Below are positions 37,676 to 43,014 of a DNA stretch of 43,014 nt, piece by piece (positions within the stretch are counted from its first letter, which is position 1; each line of letters begins with the position of its first letter). The stretch is from Candidatus Yanofskyibacteriota bacterium (GTDB lineage: Bacteria > Patescibacteriota > Minisyncoccia > 2-02-FULL-40-12 > GWA2-44-9). The DNA is taken from positions 1 to 43,014 of the forward strand of contig CAIKUK010000008.1 in NCBI GenBank assembly GCA_903830625.1, in the 5' to 3' direction. Position numbers and translations under genes: made by a program. The notes beneath the pieces are model-generated. The model was given only the letters and a program-made list of their open reading frames with translations. It was not told where the DNA came from and made no database searches.

Positions 37676-37735
37676 TTGAAGTGCTACAAGCACTTCAACC
37701 CCCATGGACGCGTACTACCGGCATACTCCGGCCCG
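37676..37735 (-). pseudogene. tRNA-Pro-like 5' half fused to a hairpin
   Basis: On the minus strand CGGGCCG, a D-arm-like GTATGCCGGTAGTAC and CGTCCATGGGGG resemble the 5' half of the neighbouring tRNA-Pro, but instead of a T arm and 3' acceptor there is a perfect hairpin TTGAAGTGC/GCACTTCAA (37676-37698). It cannot form a normal cloverleaf. Confidence 0.5.
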
Positions 37736-37741
37736 AATTTA

Positions 37742-38668
37742 TTATTTGAGCTCCCCAAAATTTTTGAGGAGATACTGAAGGCCCTGATTAACTGAATCTC
37801 CCATATTTTCTAGGGATTCTTCTGGTGAAAGTTCTACATGATTTAATGTTGCAATTATATTTAGGACACCTTGGAATTTCTCTGCCGCCACATTTTGATT
37901 ATTCTGAAGTGCATAATCTCTAAATATTTGTGCTTGGTTTGAGATTTCATCCAAAACAAGTTCCCGTACTCTATGTCGGGCGAGTTTTTGCTGGGCGATA
38001 CGGGCCATCTCGCGTTGGTGAGCAATGGTTTCCTCTGAAAGGCCGGTCGTATCTTTTTGAAGTCGTGGAGCATGAGCGGTAAGCCAAAGCTCGCTCAATT
38101 CGTTTATAACTTTTGGAGAAAGTCCAATAATAAAAAGGGGAATCTTACCAAGCTCTCCTCGAATATGGCTTCGGTCAGACACGAAGTATTTAATTCGAGT
38201 CAGCTGGCCCTCTCTAATACGTTCTTTGGCAATGAGAATCTTTTTTGTGAGGCCTTCTATGCTAGATGTTATATCTACCCCGAGAGCAAGGTGTTTAAAC
38301 CCCTCTTCTCTTTCAAACTCAACAGCGATATCAATACCATTTTTTAAATCATCAAATTCTGATGGAACAAATGTCGCAGCCTCTGGTCCGAACCAATCAC
38401 TGAGTTCTATTTGCTCACTGATTAAGGCTTCTACAATCTCAGCGCGTTTAGACGGTCCCGTTCCGGCCTCTTCTATTCTTTTTCTTTTTCTCGCTACATA
38501 ATCTCCGTCTTCTTTTATATTGGTCTCGCCATATAAATCTAGGAAATCACCCATATTGATTGCATCTTTTTTGTGCTTGGCGACTAATAAATCAAAAATC
38601 TTAGCCTCGGCGGGCATGAGATGTTCTTGGTGAGTTTGTTCTACTGGCGTCTCAAAAGACTTAGGCAT
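37742..38668 (-). CDS. Hypothetical protein, 308 aa, coupled to rpmB
   Basis: I do not recognise this protein. No signal peptide or membrane helix. Residues about 105-150 (DDLKNGIDIAVEFEREEGFKHLALGVDITSSIEGLTKKILIAKERI) have a D...LGVDIT pattern faintly like PD-(D/E)XK nuclease folds, but a complete active site is not obvious. The C-terminal third is helical and charged. It starts within the rpmB stop region (the two genes overlap by 8 bp), so it is translationally coupled to ribosomal protein L28, and its message carries the structured rpmB leader. It ends next to the tRNA-like fragment. Confidence 0.7.
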   Translation of the reverse strand: MPKSFETPVEQTHQEHLMPAEAKIFDLLVAKHKKDAINMGDFLDLYGETNIKEDGDYVARKRKRIEEAGTGPSKRAEIVEALISEQIELSDWFGPEAATFVPSEFDDLKNGIDIAVEFEREEGFKHLALGVDITSSIEGLTKKILIAKERIREGQLTRIKYFVSDRSHIRGELGKIPLFIIGLSPKVINELSELWLTAHAPRLQKDTTGLSEETIAHQREMARIAQQKLARHRVRELVLDEISNQAQIFRDYALQNNQNVAAEKFQGVLNIIATLNHVELSPEESLENMGDSVNQGLQYLLKNFGELK

Positions 38669-38855
38669 GAGCGATGGCTCGTTTGGAAATGGTCTTGATG
38701 CAGTCGGTGCAGATTTTGACGCGTTTGCCGCCGACCTGGGCCCACTGGAGGTTGGGATAGCGTTTGGATTTGGCGGTTGGATTATAACGGCCGCGAAGTA
38801 AAACTCGCGAAGTCGACATAGTTGGTTTTTTACCGCATTGAGAACATCTGGTCAT
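38661..38855 (-). CDS. rpmB: Ribosomal protein bL28
   Basis: A 64-residue large-subunit protein. MTRCSQCGKKPTMSTSR is the bL28 start with a CxxC pair, followed by RGRYNPTAKSKRYPNLQWAQVGGKRVKICTDCIKTISK, whose second CxxC completes a zinc ribbon (retained in this version, lost in many). ATG at the complement of 38855 is chosen; six upstream residues in the open frame are not family-like. It leads an operon with a 308-residue unknown gene and has an unusually long leader. Confidence 0.93.
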   Translation of the reverse strand: MTRCSQCGKKPTMSTSRVLLRGRYNPTAKSKRYPNLQWAQVGGKRVKICTDCIKTISKRAIAHA

Positions 38856-39017
38856 ATAACTTGCTGGCCGCACCGCTCGGCCTCCTGGCCGATAAGCGGG
38901 CTCTTGACCACCTTCTTCGTTGAAAGCTCCGCTTCTCCTTCACCATATGTCTATATGGTTCAGTCGAATGCTCACTTTCGCCTCGAAGCCGGTCAAGCCA
39001 GCGGCGTTCTAATATTG
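38856..39017 (-). promoter_or_regulatory. Long structured leader of the rpmB operon
   Basis: About 162 nt between the predicted start point and the rpmB ATG, with no ORF. Possible alternative pairings on the minus strand: GCTGG-CTTGA-CCGGC (near 39000), GGCTTGACC pairing at long range with GGTCAAGAGCC (near 38905), CCATAT-AGAC-ATATGG (near 38950) and CGGCC-AGGA-GGCCG (near 38888). Competing helices of this type suggest regulation, but no known element is recognised. Confidence 0.5.
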
Positions 39018-39018
39018 G

Positions 39019-39047
39019 TTTACATATTACATCAAAATTGGTATTCT
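39019..39047 (+). promoter_or_regulatory. Promoter of the site-2 protease gene
   Basis: TTTACA (39019-39024), 17 bp, TATTCT (39042-39047), 10 nt before ATG 39058. It overlaps almost completely with the divergent rpmB promoter. Confidence 0.55.
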
Positions 39048-39052
39048 TGCAA
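39024..39052 (-). promoter_or_regulatory. Promoter of the rpmB operon
   Basis: On the minus strand TTGCAA (39047-39052), a 17-bp spacer, and TAATAT (39024-39029). It occupies the same DNA as the divergent protease promoter, so the two should exclude each other. Confidence 0.6.
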
Positions 39053-39057
39053 TACTT

Positions 39058-39678
39058 ATGTCAGCTACAATATTACTGTTTGGTTTTGTCGTCTTTATTT
39101 ACTCCGTGGTTATTCACGAGGTTAGCCATGGTTTCGCGGCCCAGGCGTTAGGCGATGATACAGCCCGGCTTATGGGCCGTCTTAGTCTTAATCCTATCAA
39201 GCATATTGATATTTTCGGTTCGGTTATTCTTCCGCTCTTTTTATGGGTCGCTGGAAGCCCGTTTTTGTTCGGTTATGCCAAGCCTGTGCCTTATGATCCC
39301 AGAAATCTCCGCGATCAAAAATACGGTCCAATAAAGGTGGCCTTGGCCGGCCCGGCCTCCAATCTTTCAGTGGCGGTTGTGTTTGGTCTCATGTTGAGAT
39401 TCTTCCCGGATGCTTTGCCAGCCACGATAATTCCTCAATTATTTGCCTTAATCGTGGCTATAAATCTGGTTCTGGCCATATTCAATTTATTCCCGATACC
39501 GCCACTGGACGGCCATTGGGTCTTGATGACTTTATTGCCGGCCCGCTACCACGCTTTTAAGTCCTTTCTCTATCGGTACAGCATTTTCATCTTCTTAATA
39601 TTTCTCATCCTGATTTATCCGATTGTGTTTCCGGTTGTGCCCTGGCTCTTTCATTTGATTACAGGATTGAATTTTTAA
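39058..39678 (+). CDS. Site-2 protease family (M50) membrane metalloprotease
   Basis: A 206-residue polytopic protein with the zinc motif HEVSH in helix 1 (VIHEVSHGFAAQALGDDTARLMGRLSLNP, residues about 19-47) and the second metal motif NLFPIPPLDGHW (about 142-153), both complete. Five or so membrane helices, with no PDZ domain. These short M50 proteases cut membrane-embedded substrates; some act in sigma-factor or envelope signalling, but the substrate here is unknown. The message is predicted to be leaderless and shares a promoter region with divergent rpmB. Confidence 0.93.
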   Translation: MSATILLFGFVVFIYSVVIHEVSHGFAAQALGDDTARLMGRLSLNPIKHIDIFGSVILPLFLWVAGSPFLFGYAKPVPYDPRNLRDQKYGPIKVALAGPASNLSVAVVFGLMLRFFPDALPATIIPQLFALIVAINLVLAIFNLFPIPPLDGHWVLMTLLPARYHAFKSFLYRYSIFIFLIFLILIYPIVFPVVPWLFHLITGLNF

Positions 39679-39712
39679 AGCTACATCGCCATTAAAAGCA
39701 GGATTGGGAGGC

Positions 39713-39741
39713 TTGCAATACTGATTTCCATCTGTTATTAT
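39713..39741 (+). promoter_or_regulatory. Promoter of the rpsL-rpsG-fusA operon
   Basis: TTGCAA (39713-39718), a 17-bp spacer, TATTAT (39736-39741); leader of about 50 nt before rpsL. Confidence 0.6.
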
Positions 39742-39799
39742 AGGTAAACAAGTTGAACCACAATTCAGCTGGCAGGGAAGGTTTATTTTTTTGCTACAA

Positions 39800-40210
39800 A
39801 TGCCCACATTCAGACAACTGCTTAAAAATCCAAGGAAAATTGCCCGAGCGAAAACCAAGTCGCCGGCTTTGACGTTTGGGATGAACACCAAAAAGAACCG
39901 TCCGGTCTATTATCCGTCCTCGTTCAAGCGAGGCGTTTGCACCCAAGTTCGAACCATGACCCCTAAGAAACCGAACTCGGCTTTGCGCAAAATCGCCCGC
40001 GTCCGCTTAACCAACGGTAACGAAGTGACCGCCTATATTCCCGGTATCGGCCATAATTTACAGGAACACTCGGTGGTAGTTATCCGCGGTGGTCGTGTCA
40101 AAGATCTTCCGGGTGTTCGTTATCATATCGTCCGGGGTGTCTTAGATGCCGCTGCACCTGAAGGCCGGAAGCAACAGCGTTCTAAATATGGCGCCAAGAA
40201 AGGCAAGTAA
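39800..40210 (+). CDS. rpsL: Ribosomal protein uS12
   Basis: A 136-residue small-subunit protein at the decoding centre. [13 protein letters not shown] is the family start, then [68 protein letters not shown]. The Lys in TPKKPNS and the PGVRYH loop are the positions linked to streptomycin resistance in other species and look wild-type. ATG 39800 is preferred over a TTG three codons earlier. First gene of the classic rpsL-rpsG-fusA (str) operon. Confidence 0.97.
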   Translation: MPTFRQLLKNPRKIARAKTKSPALTFGMNTKKNRPVYYPSSFKRGVCTQVRTMTPKKPNSALRKIARVRLTNGNEVTAYIPGIGHNLQEHSVVVIRGGRVKDLPGVRYHIVRGVLDAAAPEGRKQQRSKYGAKKGK

Positions 40211-40224
40211 TCTTAATTTTATCC

Positions 40225-40701
40225 ATGCGTCGTCCCATTAAACATAAAACTCACGTCGAACCGGATCTCCAATATCAGAGTTTGGTTGTGGCTAAAATTA
40301 TCAACCGGGTGATGTATTCCGGCCATAAATCACACGCCACCAAGATTATTTATCGGGCTCTTGAAATTGCTTCCGAGAAAGCCAAAAAGCCGGCGTTGGA
40401 AGTTTTAGAAACGGCTATTGCCAACGCTTCGCCGAACATGGAATTGAAATCCCGACGTATCGGCGGTGCCAATTATCAGGTGCCGATTGAAGTTCGACCC
40501 GAAAGAAAAAATGCGCTCGCGGTCCGCTGGCTGGTTGAAGCTGCTCGAAATGGCAAAGGTAAACCGATGGAAGAAAAATTTGCCGAAGAGTTGCTCAATG
40601 CTTTTAACAATACCGGCAATGCTGTCAAGAAGAAACTCGATATGCACCGCATGGCGGATGCTAATAAGGCATTTGCTCATTTTGCCTGGGGCAATAAATA
40701 A
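40225..40701 (+). CDS. rpsG: Ribosomal protein uS7
   Basis: A 158-residue protein that nucleates assembly of the 16S 3' domain. It shows the RRPIKHKTHVEPDLQYQSLVVAKIINRVMYSGHKSHATKIIYRALE start, ASPNMELKSRRIGGANYQVPIEVRPERKNALAVRWLVEAAR in the middle, and the C-terminal KKLDMHRMADANKAFAHFAW. It follows rpsL after 14 bp and precedes fusA after 75 bp that hold a tandem repeat. No Shine-Dalgarno is apparent. Confidence 0.97.
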   Translation: MRRPIKHKTHVEPDLQYQSLVVAKIINRVMYSGHKSHATKIIYRALEIASEKAKKPALEVLETAIANASPNMELKSRRIGGANYQVPIEVRPERKNALAVRWLVEAARNGKGKPMEEKFAEELLNAFNNTGNAVKKKLDMHRMADANKAFAHFAWGNK

Positions 40702-40737
40702 TCAGGAAGTTAGGAATCTAGGAAATTAGGGGCTAGC

Positions 40738-40774
40738 CCTAGACACCTAGAATCCTAGACACCTAGAATCCTAG
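40738..40774. repeat. Tandem repeat between rpsG and fusA
   Basis: A 16-bp unit (CCTAGACACCTAGAAT) repeated twice plus CCTAG, with degenerate inverted copies just upstream (AGGAATCTAGG at about 40712). It ends 2 bp before the fusA start codon, so it forms the whole translation-initiation region. Confidence 0.85.
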
Positions 40775-40776
40775 TT

Positions 40777-42879
40777 TTGAGAGAATATCCTATTGAAAAA
40801 ATTAGAAATATTGGAGTCATAGCTCATATCGACGCTGGGAAAACTACGGTTTCCGAGCGCATTTTGTTTTACACGGGTATCAGCCACAAGATTGGCGAGG
40901 TTCATGAAGGGGATACGGTTATGGACTGGATGGAACAGGAACGCGAGCGCGGCATTACCATTACAGCCGCCGCCACGACCACTTATTGGGTTCCGACCAA
41001 TGCTCATGGCGACGTTGATAAAAAAATCAAAATCAACCTTATTGACACGCCGGGGCATATTGACTTTACTATTGAAGTCAAACGTTCCATGCGCGTCCTT
41101 GATGGCGCTGTCGTCGTCTTTGACGGCGTGGCCGGAGTAGAACCGCAATCGGAAACCAACTGGCGCTATGCCGATGATTTCAATGTCCCTCGCGTCTGTT
41201 TCGTTAATAAACTCGATCGCTTAGGCGCGTCCTTTGACCGTTCCTACAAATCAATTTTAGAACGGCTGACGACCAATGCGGTCAAAATGCAAATACCGGA
41301 CGGCCACGAAGATAAATTTACCGGCGTGGTGGATTTGCTGGAAATGAAATTCGTCCAGTTTGAAGGCGCCAAAGGCGAAAAAGTTATTTTCAGTGAAATT
41401 CCGGCTGAATTAAAAACCGAAGCCGATAAAGAGCGGGCGATTTTAGTGGAAAAAATTGTTGAAAATGACGATGTGGCCATGGGTCAATATTTGGAAGGCA
41501 AAGAAATCCCGGTTGAAAAACTTAAATCCATTCTCCGAACGGCGGTTATTGCCGGCAAAATTTATCCGGTCTTTTGCGGTTCAGCTTTGAAGAACAAAGG
41601 CGTCCAGCTTGTCCTTGATGCCGTCGCTTATTATTTACCCTCTCCATTGGATGTCCCGCCGGCTATCGGCAAAGACGTTAACGGCGAGGATGTTATTGCT
41701 GAACCGTCAGATAGCGCTCCATTCCGCGCTCTGGCTTTCAAAGTGGCCACTGACCCTTATGTCGGTCAGCTGACCTTCTTCCGTGTTTATTCTGGTGTTC
41801 TGCAGGCTGGTTCATATGTTTTAAATACACGCACGGGCCAACAGGAACGCATCGGCCGTATTGTCCGCTTACACGCCAACGAACGTCAGGAAATCAAAGA
41901 AATTGATGCTGGCGGTATTGCGGCAGCGGTGGGCTTGAAAGCCACCAAGACTGGCGACACTCTTTGCGACCCTGATCATCCGGTTACGCTTTTGGGTATT
42001 ATCGCGCCCGAACCGGTCATTGATCTTCGCATTGAACCAAAAACCAAAGCCGACCAGGAAAAAATGGGCATGGCTTTGCGCAAACTTTCCGATGAAGATC
42101 CGACCTTCCGAATTCGAACCGACGCTGAAACCGGCGAAACCATTATTTCCGGCATGGGCGAATTGCACTTGGATGTGCTGGTGGAGCGTATGCGTCGAGA
42201 GTTTGCCGTGGATGCTAACGTCGGCCGTCCGCAAGTCGCTTACAAAGAAACTATTACTCAAGAAGCTCAAGCGGAAGGTAAATATATCAAACAATCCGGC
42301 GGGCGCGGTCAGTACGGCCATGTTTGGTTGAGAGTGGCACCGCTGGAACGAGGCAAGGGTTATGAATTCGTTAATGCCATCAAGGGTGGTTCCGTGCCGG
42401 AAGAATTCGTCAAACCGACTGAAAAAGGTGTTCAAGAAGCCATGGACCGAGGCGTCGTGGCCGGTTTCCCGTTGGTGGACATGAAAGTTACGCTTTACGA
42501 CGGTTCTTATCACGAAGTGGATTCGTCCGAAATCGCCTTCAAGATGGCCGGTTCAACGGCCTTGCAGGAAGCTTCAAAACGCGCTAAACCGGTATTGTTG
42601 GAGCCAATCATGAAAGTGGAAGTTATTATTCCTGAAAAATCGATGGGTGAAACCACGGGCGACTTGGCTTCTCGACGCGGACAAATTCTAAATATTGCCG
42701 ACCGCTCCACTATCGGTTTGAAAGTCATTGATGCCCGCGTGCCGTTGTCTTCGATGTTTGGTTATTCAACTTCCCTCCGTTCATTAACCGAAGGCCGAGG
42801 CAACTACACCATGGAATTTGACCATTATGAACCGGTGCCTCAAAACGTCGCTCAGCAAATTATCGAGGGAAAGAAGTAA
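40777..42879 (+). CDS. fusA: Elongation factor G
   Basis: A 700-residue GTPase that drives ribosomal translocation. G1 AHIDAGKTT (residues 16-24), switch ERERGITITAAATT, G3 DTPGHIDF, G4 NKLDR and the domain IV loop GGRGQYGHVWL are all present, as is the C-terminal FGYSTSLRSLTEGRGNYTMEFDHYEPVP. There is no ATG near the N-terminus. TTG at 40777 gives MREYPIEKIRNIG, matching the expected start, and an upstream stop limits any extension. No SD is visible; the tandem repeat lies directly in front, so initiation may depend on coupling from rpsG. Confidence 0.96.
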   Translation: MREYPIEKIRNIGVIAHIDAGKTTVSERILFYTGISHKIGEVHEGDTVMDWMEQERERGITITAAATTTYWVPTNAHGDVDKKIKINLIDTPGHIDFTIEVKRSMRVLDGAVVVFDGVAGVEPQSETNWRYADDFNVPRVCFVNKLDRLGASFDRSYKSILERLTTNAVKMQIPDGHEDKFTGVVDLLEMKFVQFEGAKGEKVIFSEIPAELKTEADKERAILVEKIVENDDVAMGQYLEGKEIPVEKLKSILRTAVIAGKIYPVFCGSALKNKGVQLVLDAVAYYLPSPLDVPPAIGKDVNGEDVIAEPSDSAPFRALAFKVATDPYVGQLTFFRVYSGVLQAGSYVLNTRTGQQERIGRIVRLHANERQEIKEIDAGGIAAAVGLKATKTGDTLCDPDHPVTLLGIIAPEPVIDLRIEPKTKADQEKMGMALRKLSDEDPTFRIRTDAETGETIISGMGELHLDVLVERMRREFAVDANVGRPQVAYKETITQEAQAEGKYIKQSGGRGQYGHVWLRVAPLERGKGYEFVNAIKGGSVPEEFVKPTEKGVQEAMDRGVVAGFPLVDMKVTLYDGSYHEVDSSEIAFKMAGSTALQEASKRAKPVLLEPIMKVEVIIPEKSMGETTGDLASRRGQILNIADRSTIGLKVIDARVPLSSMFGYSTSLRSLTEGRGNYTMEFDHYEPVPQNVAQQIIEGKK

Positions 42880-42910
42880 TCATTCCTCGTCCGCCGGACC
42901 CCTTCGAAAC

Positions 42911-42943
42911 CCGCCCGACTGCCTGAAGCATTCAGGCGGGCGC
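42911..42943. repeat. Dispersed palindromic repeat after fusA
   Basis: CCGCCCG-actg-CCTGAA, loop GCA, TTCAGGCGGGCG; same CGCCCG/CTGAA words as 20284-20319. It may also terminate the fusA operon. Confidence 0.65.
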
Positions 42944-42962
42944 GGTCTGCTCGGAGCAGAGT

Positions 42963-43014
42963 TAATCAAATGCTTTAAAATCTAACATATGTTAGATTTT
43001 AAAGCATTTGATTA
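42963..43014. repeat. Perfect 52-bp palindrome at the window end
   Basis: 26 bp (TAATCAAATGCTTTAAAATC...) followed by their exact complement, centred on CATATG at 42988/42989 and ending on the last base of the window. It is AT-rich with no loop. It could be a real cruciform/terminator or an assembly fold-back. Confidence 0.85.

Noticed and set aside
37393-37735. CRISPR array in the repeat-rich gap
   Set aside because: The palindromes differ from each other, are not regularly spaced, and no cas gene is present.
37544-37795. 83-residue frame over the tRNA-Pro
   Set aside because: It is translated tRNA and palindrome sequence; the LPRFELGLNPPHG peptide is the usual false product of a tRNA locus.
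38838-39125. Plus-strand frame across the rpmB leader
   Set aside because: It overlaps the rpmB start, leader and the true start of the M50 protease, with no initiation signals.

Overview
The window looks like a chromosomal piece of a Candidate Phyla Radiation (Patescibacteria) bacterium, probably of the Parcubacteria group. The signs are a 16S rRNA gene broken by three introns that each carry a LAGLIDADG homing-endonuclease ORF, a 16S with no 23S behind it, a split transketolase, a class II (B12-dependent) ribonucleotide reductase, many orphan small proteins, and short GC-rich palindromes inserted in frame into housekeeping genes. UGA is used as a normal stop (metG, leuS and other genes end in TGA), which argues against the UGA=Gly lineages. 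The lineage assignment is inference from gene content and from memory of the families; nothing was searched.

Layout. 1-5605: translation genes (3' end of metG, tatD, leuS, khpA, trmD), interrupted by a small membrane ORF, an orphan GC-rich transcript (about 1384-1746) and a 34-residue membrane microprotein. 5613-10440: the rrs locus, with a promoter beside a long inverted repeat, a 340-nt leader, a 16S in four exons (sum about 1470 nt), three introns, a 22-bp processing stem flanking the whole 4.4 kb, and a perfect bidirectional terminator. 10446-21083: mixed housekeeping (SIMPL, TrmH-like, RNase HII, SRPBCC, GAPDH, split transketolase, family-4-like uracil-DNA glycosylase, HTH/LAGLIDADG protein, tRNA-Ile, MazG-like, tRNA-Ala, RmuC, a membrane channel-like protein). 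21084-24487: pth, then a complete diversity-generating retroelement (target gene with variable region, template region, Avd, reverse transcriptase) and a long structured inverted repeat. 24536-36781: lepB, hisS, HIT, S21, yqeY, an orphan gene, ybeY-ftsA-ftsZ, nrdJ, comEC and an anchored HNH nuclease. 36833-43014: ndk, tRNA-Pro, an unknown gene with rpmB, a site-2 protease, rpsL-rpsG-fusA, and a perfect 52-bp palindrome at the window end.

How the parts work together. The DGR is the standout system. The 117-bp template and variable regions differ at 22 positions, all of them adenines in the template, which is the signature of adenine-specific mutagenic retrohoming. It rewrites residues 204-242 of a 245-residue protein. 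The accessory gene avd lies on the opposite strand between template and reverse transcriptase, an unusual order. Expression appears to follow two styles. Many housekeeping genes have a -10 box only 5-13 nt before the start codon (leaderless or nearly so), whereas the orphan or accessory genes have a leader and a strong Shine-Dalgarno sequence.
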